Source: Rhipidocladum racemiflorum (Eukaryota > Streptophyta > Magnoliopsida > Poales > Poaceae). Taken from it: a stretch of DNA of 64,000 nucleotides. The notes under the pieces were generated by a model that saw only the letters and a list, made by a program, of their open reading frames with translations, was not told the DNA's origin and searched no databases. Location of the stretch: contig CM070580.1 in NCBI GenBank assembly GCA_036346355.1, positions 58,606,854 to 58,670,853 of the forward strand, read 5' to 3'. The translations under genes were made by a program, and so were the position numbers. Shown here in pieces: positions 1 to 9,776 of the stretch (the first letter of the stretch is position 1; the number at the start of each line of letters is the position of its first letter).

Positions 1-100
1 CCTCCAAAACCCGAATAGGACGCTCTTGGTAAGACAGATCAGGTTCAGGTAGAACTTCGAGTTCATCCACCTGCAACTATTCGAAAGGAGTACTGAGTAC
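1..100 (-). pseudogene. Integrase C-terminal tail/chromodomain of E, shifted frame, partial
   Basis: This stretch matches 39289-39380, where copy F encodes the linker and the start of its chromodomain. About five of the first 93 bases differ by eye. E has a 7-bp near-tandem insertion at about 94-100 (GAGTAC-TGAGTAC), absent in F, which moves the tail out of the integrase frame. The rest of the chromodomain lies beyond the window edge. Confidence 0.75.
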
Positions 101-1904
101 GGAGGCACTTCTTCAATTGAGATACATGGAAGACATTGTGGACCATACCTAGAGAGGGAGGAAGCTCCAACTGATAGGCCACTTGACTGTGCCTTGCAAG
201 GATCTGAAAAGGTCCTATGTAACGAGGTGCCAACTTTCCCTTAGCTCCAAAATGATGGGTGCCCCGGAGGGGAGACACCTTCAAATAGACATAATCGCCA
301 ATGCTGAAGGAGAGAGGTCTTCTTCGATGATCGGCATAGCTCTTCTGTCGTGATTGTGCTACCCTCAAATTTTCTTGAATGGTCTTCACCTTCTCTTCTA
401 CCGTCTTGACCAGTCTAGGTCCAAAGAATGGTCGTTCCCCACTCTCGGACCAGTTCAGGGGTGCCCGACAGCTACGACCATAGAGTGCTTCGAAAGGAGA
501 CACTTTGATGCTGGTTTGGTAGCTGTTGTTGTAAGCAAACTCAGCATATGGAAGACACTCATCCCATTTCTTCCCATAAGACAGAACACAAGCCCTTAAC
601 ATATCCTCAAGGATCTGATTGACCCTCTCGGTTTGGCCGTCGGTTTGTGGATGATATGCTGAGCTGTGGAGTAGCTTGGTGCCCAATGCTTCATGCAAAC
701 TTCTCCAGAATCGAGAGACGAACTGAGAGCCTCGATCCGAAACTATCCGCTTTGGTACTCCATGAAGGCATACAATTCGAGATATATACAGCTCCGCATA
801 CTTTAGGGCTCGATATGTGGTACGAACGGCTAGGAAATGTGCAGACTTCGTCAACCGGTCGACTATAACCCATATCGAGTCATGACCCAAAAAAGTTGTT
901 GGCAGGCCGGTAATGAAATCCATTCCAACCTCTTCCCATTTCCAACTCGGAATGGGCAACGGCTGGAGAGTGCCCACTGGCTTAAGATGTTTGGTCTTTA
1001 CCCTTTTGCATACATCGCATTCAGACACATAGCGAGCAATCTCGCGCTTCATGCGAGTCCACCAAAACCGTTGCCTCAAGTCTTGATACATTTTATTGCT
1101 GCCCGGATGGATTGTGAGTAAAGAGTTGTGGGCTTCATCGAGAATCCCTCTTCTCAATTCTTGGTCTTTAGGGACGACTAGGCGCTCGCCAAACCATAGA
1201 GTTCCACAGTCATCAAGGTGGAAGCTAGTGGCTTGGCCGGAATCCAGTTTGTTACAAATTTGGGCAACGCCCTTGTCCCTCTTTTGAGCCTCTCTAATCT
1301 GGTCCAATAGCATGGATTTCAACTCCAGACTAGCCAAGAATCCTTCTTCGACCATATCTAAGACGAGTTTCTGGAATTCGGCACAGAGGGTGGCACTCCG
1401 GGGTTGAAGAGTGAGACAGTTGCATCGAGCCTTGCGACTCAATGCGTTAGCCACCACATTAGCCTTTCCCATGTGGTAATGCACTTCCAGGTTGTAGTAT
1501 TTGATCAATTCAAGCCATCTTCTTTGCCTCATATTCAGATCTGCTTGAGTGAAGATGTACTTGAGACTATTGTGATCGGTATAGACATTGCAATTGTTCC
1601 CAAGGAGATAGTGGTGCCAGATTTTTAAGGCATGGACCACTGCTGCAAGCTCTAAGTCATGCATTGGGTAGTGCTCTTTATGGCGTTTCAATTGTCGAGA
1701 TGCATAGGCAACAACCCGGCTTTCTTGCATAAGCACACAGCCAAGGCCGATGCCTGACACATCGCAATATACATCGAACGGCTTGTGAATATCGGGTTGT
1801 GTGAGGACAAGAGCTATAATCAGGCGCTGTTTCAAGGTTTGAAATGCTTGCTCATAGCCCGCTGACCATTTGAATTCAGCGCCCTTCTTCAGTAGCTCCG
1901 TCAT
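63..1904 (-). pseudogene. Pol of E: RNase H, integrase and linker
   Basis: This is one open stretch of 613 codons. RNase H comes first (about residues 1-160), with the YCDVS aspartate, the [11 protein letters not shown] glutamate, YTDHNSLKYIF and a final NALSRK. The HHCC zinc region of integrase follows (HNSLL..HPG..CDVCKRVK). The catalytic core keeps all three acidic residues, in GMDFITGLP, IVSDRGSQF and DGQTERVNQ. After it come the SFSIGDYVYL and GPFQIL motifs and the HNVFHVSQLKKCL linker. The apparent C-terminus is an artefact of the 7-bp insertion near base 94. The upstream stop at 1977-1979 is in the same frame, so this is the downstream part of a longer polyprotein. The integrase itself looks catalytically competent. 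Confidence 0.9.
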
Positions 1905-1976
1905 GGGTTTGGTAATCTTGGAGAAGTCCTGAATGAAATGGCGATAATAGCCGGCAAGTCCAAGAAAACTACGGAT

Positions 1977-2762
1977 CTACGTGACAGTTTTGGGTTGTTC
2001 CCACTTGAGAACAACTTGTACTTTACTCGGATCGACAGCGACACCTTGGTCAGAGAGGACATGTCCCAAGAAAGATACCTCCTTCAGCCAAAACTCGCCC
2101 TTGCTGAATTTGGCATAAAGGCGATGTTCCCGAAATCGCCCGAGAACGATGTGAAGATGCTTTGCATGCTCTTCTTCATTTTCTGAGTAGATGAGGATGT
2201 CGTCAATGAAGATGACCACAAAGGAGTCAAGTTCCTCCATGAAGATGGAATTCATAAGATACATAAAGTATGCTGGTGCGTTCATTAATCCGAACGACAT
2301 AACGGTATACTCATATAAGCCATAGCGAGTAGAGAAGGCTATCTTCGGGATATCCTCAGCTCGAATCTTGATCTGATGATACCCAAGCCTCAAATCAATC
2401 TTGGAGAATATCCGCGCACCAGCAAGCTGATCAAAGAGGATGTCGATCCGAGGCAGAGGGTACTTATTCTTGACAGTGACTGCATTCAGTGGTCGATAAT
2501 CAACATAGAGTCGAAGGGAGGCATCCTTCTTGATCACGAAGAGAGCCGAGCAGCCCCAAGGTGAGGAGCTCGGGCGAATGAATCCCTTGTCCATCAGTTC
2601 ATTTAACTGATTTTTCAATTCGGCCAATTCATTTGCCGCCCGATCGAGATATTGAATTGGCTCACACGGCCGCTTGGAAACTGGAGCAGTCCTGGGATGA
2701 AGCTCGATTACGAACTCAATATCCCGATCGGGCGGCATCCCCGACAATTCCGCTAGGAACAC
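1977..2762 (-). pseudogene. Pol of E: reverse transcriptase
   Basis: This is a Ty3-type RT. It contains [13 protein letters not shown] at the entry to the domain, [36 protein letters not shown] with the first catalytic aspartate, and the [10 protein letters not shown] catalytic box. [15 protein letters not shown] follows. The stretch is closed at 1977-1979 by TAG, where relatives usually have Glu before IRSFLG. A TAA at 2769-2771 precedes it, where D has a Tyr codon before PDVF. Both stops are single-codon changes in the same frame as protease and integrase, so E encoded one polyprotein. The first codon is not a real start. Confidence 0.9.
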
Positions 2763-2768
2763 ATCTGG

Positions 2769-3197
2769 TTATTCAGAAACCACTGGAATGGACTCTAACC
2801 CTCCAATTTCAGCCCCATTCAGGGAGCAAAGAGTGGCCTCGCCATCCTCGAGAAGCAGGGTTAGCCAGTCGCCCTTCGGTCCCTTGAGCGAAATGGAGCG
2901 ATGAGAGCAATCTAGAATTGCCTGCTGCCGTGTGAGCCAATTCATGCCCAAGATGACATCCATCCCACGAAGATCAAGGAGCAGCAGGTTGACAAGGAAT
3001 GGAATCCCTTGGATTAGCATAGTTGCTTCTTGGACTACTTGATTCGCAACAACCTTAGAACACGGTGCTTCAATTAGGAAAGAGGTGTTGCTGCAACTCA
3101 CTCTCATCTGATGGTGCTTAACAAAACCCGTGCATATAAACCAATGAGAAGCCCCCGAATCGAATAAAACCCTAGCAACATGTCCCTCAATGCATAA
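2769..3197 (-). pseudogene. Pol of E: aspartic protease, 3' part, cut by element A
   Basis: Retropepsin-type protease with active site VLFDSGASHWF and the downstream VILGMNWL hydrophobic-glycine motif. The reading frame enters from element A's LTR at 3198, so the first few residues of the open frame are not E sequence. The true N-terminal side lies at 30226 and beyond. Codon phase is preserved: base 3192 follows base 30226 once one copy of the CATAA duplication is removed. The frame ends at an in-frame TAA (2769-2771) just before RT. Confidence 0.88.
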
Positions 3198-6100
3198 TGT
3201 CGGGACCCGAATATGCAAATCCGGACCCTCTGTGTATTCTGTACTAGTCCAGGATCATGCTACTACACACAGTCATAACAGGAATAAAGTACCACAATCA
3301 TACACAGCGGAATTAATAAGAAAGTACTTCAAACATTAAATAAACTGGTTACAAGACCTTAAGGCCAACTTACAAATAGTGTGCCACGCAGGGCTTACAA
3401 TAACCAAAAGTAAATAATCAGCAGCGGAATGAAGAACGTCGGTGACTCCCATCAATATGCCACAGGCAACTGAGAAGGTTCAACTCCTAGATAATTGCCT
3501 TCTCGCGGAACTTCGCCTTCTTCGAAATTTTAGTCTTCTCTTCAACTGATGATTGTGTTGGAAGCAAGGGTGAGTATACAACATACTCAGCAAGTCATGC
3601 ACAGAGGTGCAATCCTATTACTATATGCATGGCTTCTTCCAAAGGAATGGCTTAAGTGGTTATTTTGCATCAAACATCATTTTGCTTTGATAAAATAACC
3701 TCAATAGATTCAAAGGCAGTAAAATCTTATTATATAATAAGTTACCAGTCTCTTTTCAACAGTTTGGCACAAAGGCCTAAATTACTTTAGCATTTGTCTC
3801 TGGCATTCAGCCACCCATTCCCACATTTTTATTTTAGAAAATCTAAACCTTGACTGTAATCCCCGAGCTTTGTCTAGTACCGTGTACTCGGCTATTCGAA
3901 TAGTTTTGACACACTCTGCAGAGGTTAAGCACTTTACCCACAAGATATAGTCAAACACCACAAAAGCGAATGATTGTAACAAAGCCTTTCGGAAACTTCT
4001 ACCTTAACAAGTGGACCTTCCCGGTTGCCATACACTATCCCTTCTCTCAGCAGAGACGAAGTATAGGACTGACATACCGTTGGATGGGTACCTAGTCGTA
4101 GCATCGGTACGCTCCCCCGTACAACTACACAAAGGGTGTAGTTGACACCCCGAGGTACCACATGCAAGTTATTAGTAACTTACTCAACTAGGACCGTCCC
4201 ACTTCAGTCATGTGGTTGCACGATTGACTCAGTTCAAAGGCTTGCAAAGTTAAGTCCTTACGGTGACCAGGGCAAGACTACCCAAAGAACCAAAACGACT
4301 TTCCCAGTACCAATCATGGCCCACCAGATATACCTTGCCACTTGCCCCATACTAAATATTTTCCCACCCAATTTGATTATTGTGCAACACATGCCAACAA
4401 TAATATCAGTTACCATGTAGAACCACAAAGGTACCTACACTTCACGTCATCACGTGGCAAGATTACACCATTTCCAAAATTCATTCCGTATATCATTATT
4501 CAATATTATTTTGCCATTTGAAACACATTTCACGCAAGCATAGCAACACAACTATTCACGGTCTAGCCTCCCGTGTTGGCACAATAGTATCATCCAACTG
4601 AATTAAACAACTTAAGGTGACAATGGATACACAGCATACAAATATTAACATCAAGGGTGGAATTAACAATTGGGTTGATTAACTACTTCACCAAAATTAA
4701 ATTAATTCATTTTAACAAGATAGCATGCATAATTTAAATCAAAATATATTTCAAAAGTTAGGAGCAATATGGACAAAGCACAACTTTCCTTCATAAAGCA
4801 GCGAGTCTTGATCTGGAGTTTGATCCTCGAAATCCGCGTCCTCGCACAGCTCGACGTCTACGCGTAACACATAAAGAACCAAATAAACATGTAAAACAAC
4901 GTACAAACACACATTCAGAGAAATGCTGCAAATTAAACTAATTCATAATTTTGCAAAAACTTCCAAATAATTAGTCTAGCATTTTATAATATTTATAAAA
5001 TTTATTTCTCTATTTTTGAACGTATAGTTTAAGAGCTACAAAATTCATAAATTTGGACTTTCCGCAAATAATTTAACAGTATAAATTTATTTATAAAATT
5101 TCATAAAAATTACTGTAGGAAGGTAGTCATTTTTACTAATTAACAAAAATTTTCACAAGTGATTTGGAATTAAAATGAATTTGTAGCGAAAAAGACAAAA
5201 TTCGCAATTTCCAAAAATGAACACGTACAACTAATCTCTCATTTTCTTCCTATGCATGGCACTGTTCACGGCCTGAGCAGACATCATGCATGCGTACTGT
5301 GGTTCGGTTTTGAGAAATTTTCATGTATGCGTACCACGACTTAGTTCACGTAATATATATATAGACACACATATACACGCATATCATCAGAATAATATAT
5401 GTATACCGATTGGCTCACGCAGTAGCGCAGACCGTCGGCGTAGGGAACACGAGATCGGAGAGTGCGCTGGCGGTGACGTACACAACGGCGGCGACGTACA
5501 CAACGGCGGCGACGTACATGACGGCGACGACGTCAATCGGCGGTGTCAACAATGAAACAAAAGGTGTAGAGAAATGGAAATGGCTGGATGATTGGAATGG
5601 TGCTAGAGAAATGGAAAATAAATGGAGGTATATATAGACGTGAAGCACTAAATTGAAAATGGCTAGGAAAGAGAGGTATTCATGCGTACAATTAAACGGA
5701 ATATGCATACAATTAAACGGAATGGAGAAACAGCTGCATGCGGCGACGGAACGGCTAGATATTAAAGGAATTTCATTACGTGCATGAATGTGTTGAATGA
5801 GTAAGCTAGAAGAAATTTACATGCATGCATACACGATTACTAGAAACGGCTGGATGTTCAAGCCGTGAGTGATTGCTAGCTAGTAAATGGTTTTATGTGC
5901 ATGCATCAGTAAATGTTGCTAGTAAATGGTTGCTAGTAAATGGAATAGGCATGCGTGTGGAGTAGTGGAACATGCATGCGTGCTAGTAATAGAGAAATGA
6001 CCGGCAGTTCAAGTGTTCGGGAAATAAAATGGGGAACGACTGGATGCTTTACTCGGCTTGAATGCTAGAAGTTGGTAATGGCTGAAAAGGAAAGGCCTCA

Positions 6101-7603
6101 TGCGAGCTAGAGAATGAAATGGCTGGGAGATTAAAACATCAATTAAGAAAGGGAAGGGAAACGACTAGAAGTGGGAATGCTCATACACCTGAAGAAATGG
6201 CTGGAGAATAATGATTGTGCTGATTCATGCATGAGGAATGAAGGAGTGGCTGCATTGATGGATTTCCGTTACTACATGCATGGGAGTGACTCAATTACCA
6301 AATGTATTCATGCGTGTGGAGAATTCATGCACATTTCAATGCTTTAAAGCATTCATGGCATTTCAATGGGGAGGAGTTTTATGCGTGCAAAAAAATGAAA
6401 CGGCTGGGAGATGGAAACACCATGGCTTCATGCTTGTGAAAGGAAATGGGAAACATTAATTACTAGCAAATGCATTGCAAGGAAATGGGAAACGGCTGGA
6501 AAAAAATAATGAAAAGACTCCATGCATGCACGGCTGGAAAAATTCCTCTAACATGCATTCAAGTGATTTGAAATGGTTGGAAGAAACGGTTGGAATTAAG
6601 GTGAGAGGACTTCATGCGTTCAGGAGAAACGGCCGGAATGAATGAATCGGCTAGAAGAAAATGTACAGGAAATTGATGAATAAAGATGGAGCAAGAAACG
6701 GCTGGAATGCGGTAGCTTCAAGGAATGGAAACGGCTGGTAATGAAATTCCACTACGTGCATTCATGTGTGTAGGCTTCAATGAGTAGGCTGGAGGGAGAA
6801 ACGTACACATGCATGCATGTGTAGATTTCCAAAGGCTTCATGCATACATGCGCTTGATAATGACAACAGGATGCATACATGCGTTGCTAGAAAATGAAAC
6901 ATCAAAGCCATGATTCATGCACTCAACGAAACGTCCAGGTTAATTAAGGACTTGTAACTGATGGAGATTAAATGGCTGAGTAAAGACTAATATAACAAAT
7001 GGAATGGAAAAAGGCAAAGGAGTTTCCCTGGCTCTTGCGTACATGGAGAAGAAACGATGGAAAGGAAACGTCCTAGCCATGCATGATTCGTGCATACCTA
7101 TTCATACATGTATATATATGCATACACATGGGTACATGCTGTACATATACATATATATATATATATGCATACAGGTTCTCAAAACGTGTTTAGGACAAAA
7201 TAGTAAAAGGGGTCTGAAAATCTTCGAAAATTTCTCTAAAATACTAGGAATTATTTGGAACTTAACAAAGTTGGTTTCGTAATTTTTCGACGTATAGATT
7301 TTTCGCAAAAATTCTTTTAGTGAATTAGACACTTGTACAGATTTTTATAAAATCCACAACTTAATTTATATAACATGTTTTTGAGAATATTTGAAAGAAA
7401 CACTCTCATCTTCCAATTATCTTTATTATAAACAAAATTCAGGATTTTATGCTTATGGAAAAATGCATGATCTTAATTTTATACTATTAATTCAATGAGG
7501 CTTAAGTTCAAATAAATTCCAAAATTTCCAACTAAATTCCAGAAAATTCTAATTAATTCAAAAATGCCATAAATATATTTAAAGCAAATTTTGGGATGTT
7601 ACA
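3198..7603 (-). repeat. Left (3') LTR of element A
   Basis: The LTR is 4,406 bp, opens TGTCGGGACC and ends GTTACA, followed by the reverse-complement PPT. It contains the conserved block shared with D and H (about 3905-4300), an AT-rich stretch (4480-5220), a GC-rich tandem segment of ACAACGGCGGCGACGT units near 5477-5530, and a long segment (5640-7180) rich in GCATGCATG, GAAATGG and ACGGCTGGA words. TATATA runs occur at 5350-5360 and 7148-7165. No gene is seen in it. Confidence 0.93.
5468..5545. repeat. Short tandem repeat, CACAACGGCGGCGACGTA unit
   Basis: An 18-bp unit occurs about three times here (GTGACGTACACAACGGCGGC and following copies). At the corresponding place in A's right LTR (about 12040-12105) the array is shorter and diverged. 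The open frames over this segment are repeat artefacts. Confidence 0.7.
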
Positions 7604-7622
7604 AATCTCCCCCCTTAACAGA
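7604..7622 (-). other. Polypurine tract of element A
   Basis: Directly inside the left LTR, the plus strand reads AATCTCCCCCCTTAAC. On the coding strand this is a GTTAAGGGGGGAGATT purine tract next to the 3' LTR, the position where plus-strand DNA priming occurs in LTR retrotransposons. Confidence 0.85.
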
Positions 7623-7638
7623 ATCTCATCCGCGAGTT

Positions 7639-7998
7639 TCAGTATTTACTAGAGAATAAGTTGGGAAATTCTTTCTTCAAGTCTTCTTCACGCTCCCAAG
7701 TTGCTTTGCTTTCAGAGTGATTGCTCCACTGAACTTTGCAGAAACGAATTGTTTTATTCCTAGTTTCTCGTTCAGCTGTGTCCAAGATCTTAACTAGATG
7801 TCATTTGTAGGTCAGATCTTCTTGCAACTCGATCTCTTCTAGAGATGTTTGTTCAGTTGGCGCTCGAAGGCACTTCTTAAGTTGAGAGACATCATGCACT
7901 CCTGCCAGAGATTGCAGCAACTCTAATTGATATGACTTCACCTCTACGGCTCAAGATCTTGAATTAAGCTTTCCTTTTGCATGAAACCTTCTGACTCC
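7639..7998 (-). pseudogene. Integrase tail and chromodomain remnant of element A
   Basis: Reading the minus strand gives GVRRFHAKGKLN, then YQLELLQSLAGVHD, VSQLKKCLRAP, EQTSLEEIELQEDLTYK, a stop, and then VKILDTAERETRNK and FCKVQWSNHSESKATWERE, ending at a stop (7639-7641) next to the PPT. This is the same tail as the 3' end of D's polyprotein. About 11 residues after KGKL are missing, and at least one stop interrupts it. It shows that A descends from a full chromovirus. Its upstream edge at about 7998 marks the deletion junction with gag. Confidence 0.85.
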
Positions 7999-7999
7999 C

Positions 8000-9163
8000 T
8001 TGAGCAAGTTGCTTCCACAGTATTACCACTTACTCTTGGTGGTATAAACTTAACTGGTCCAATTTCCATAATGATTATGACTTCAGAAATTGCTTGATCT
8101 TTCTGGGGACATTCCTTAACAAAATGACCTAACTCACCATAGTTGTGGCAGGAATGTTTGGGTCGTCTTGCTGGATTGAGCAGACATTCTCTAGCTCAGT
8201 GTCCTTGTTTATCACACAAGAAACAGTTCCATGGCGACCAAGTTTCACTGATTTCCTGAGGTAAAGGAATAGGGTTGACATGTGTCTTTCTCTCCTTGCT
8301 AACTCTTGAGCAATGACGGCTCTCAAATCCTCTCGCTGACACCGAGTCACATTAGTCACTATTGGATCCAGGGGGCATTGAGCTGGACAATGATCTTGGC
8401 CTTCACAAAGATAGAATGTGATGTTGTTCATGGGACATTCTCCTAGTAAATGGCTTCCTTCATAGCTGGAACAATTGATTGCATGTTCTTCAGCAATGTG
8501 TCCTATTTCTCCTCAACGGGTACATGCACGGTCTTCCAATTTGTTTGGTTGACAACACTTCAAAGAACGTCTGGGTATGGTGTCGAATGTGGAGGTACCA
8601 TTCTTCCTTGGCCTTACTGTGGTTCCACTGTCTTCTGATGAGGTGAAGAGCCAACGAAAATCGGTGGCAAACTCTAACCAAGAGATGGTGCGTCCAACCT
8701 CAGAAGTGGCGTAGAAATCTTCCCACCAGGCTAATGCATTTCCTTCTAACTGGCACGTAGCATAGGGAACTTTCTCTTTATCCTCACATTGCACCAAGGC
8801 TAACTTCTCTTCTATGATGCGAAGCCAAATTTCTACATCTCTGGGAGTGGCTGATCCATCAAAAGTGGGTGGTTTAGTCTTCATGAACAAGGAGAAATTT
8901 GGTTGCGGACACGCTGTTGTGTCTGCAGTTGCAGGGGTATTTATTTTAGCACCATTAGCGTTCATCTATTGCATCACCATCTGCATAAGCTGGGTTTGAG
9001 CGATGAGAAACTGATCCAAGTAATGATTTGTTGCTGTCGGTACGGTGGATAGCTGCTTGTCAATCTCCGCTTTATCATCAACAATGGTAGCAGCAACTGA
9101 TTTGACTTGAACTACTTCAGAAACACTGGTGTGGTCAGTCCCTTCCATCTGTTGACACACCAA
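8000..9163 (-). pseudogene. Gag of element A, decayed
   Basis: A Ty3-type gag is recognisable on the minus strand. It starts near 9163, crosses an in-frame TAG at 8966-8968 and contains the capsid motifs PPTFDGSATPRDVEIWL, ALAWWEDFY and SWLEFATDF. It is then frameshifted, with capsid sequence missing after about 8620. Three zinc-knuckle-like motifs follow: YLCEGQDHCPAQC near 8400, CFLCDKQGH-stop-AREC near 8200, and CHNYGELGHFVKEC near 8125. The last lacks the second cysteine. Gag sequence continues to about 8005 and then joins the integrase tail in another frame. No functional capsid protein can come from it. Confidence 0.85.
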
Positions 9164-9776
9164 GGTTTAGCTAAGAGGGGAAAACAAAGATAGGGTTCTG
9201 GAATCCAAGTGCAGGGAAGCAGGCTTAACCCAAAAACTTATACAAACATTATTAATAACTTGGTATGGTTGCTAACACAAGACAAAAAGCTATGCAACGC
9301 ATACTGCACACCTAGCAAACAATGAAAAACCAAATTAACCTAAGCACTCAATAATCTATCGGCTAAAAGGGTAACCCTCCTATCTTAATAGACGCGACTC
9401 TCACACATGAGTCACAACTGACTACTAAAGCACTGGTTCTTCAAGCTTCAGAAACACCACATCGATCCACTTCTTCTTGAGCTCGATGATTCCTTGCTTC
9501 ACGATCTTCAGGGTTGGCAGCGACACCCAGTACCTTCTCCTTAAGTGTGAAACATCGTTAACTATTCAGAATGACTTTGGTAAAATTTCCATTTAAACCA
9601 TTGGGGAAAGATAGAAATTTCAGCAAACGGCGAAAGAATAGAAGAATAAGATAAGTCAAGAACTTATTATTCTTTCAAGTTAAATTTTCTCTTTAGAAAA
9701 TAATTTTGAAGCTCCTAAAGACGGCCAATCTATCTAGGGTCAAGACCTACAGTCAGTATGGCTCTGATACCACCTC
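9164..9776 (-). other. Untranslated leader of element A
   Basis: This lies between the PBS and gag. It holds no ORF corresponding to D's leader ORF. Two stretches resemble D's leader: about 9640-9700 (like 44090-44160) and 9248-9273 (like 45112-45137), so A lost the middle of a D-like leader. Confidence 0.7.
9761..9772 (-). other. Primer-binding site of element A
   Basis: The plus strand reads GCTCTGATACCA, the reverse complement of TGGTATCAGAGC, which pairs with initiator tRNA-Met. It lies four bases from the right LTR, the usual distance for a minus-strand element. Confidence 0.92.

Noticed and set aside
5286..5637. Plus-strand frames encoding repeated Gly-Asp-Val-His-Asn and related residues
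   Set aside because: Produced by an 18-bp tandem repeat within A's LTR; the right LTR copy breaks the frame.
9761..9772. Possible tRNA gene at GCTCTGATACCA sites (here and at five other positions)
   Set aside because: Only the 12-14 bases complementary to a tRNA 3' end are present, directly beside LTRs. They are primer-binding sites.
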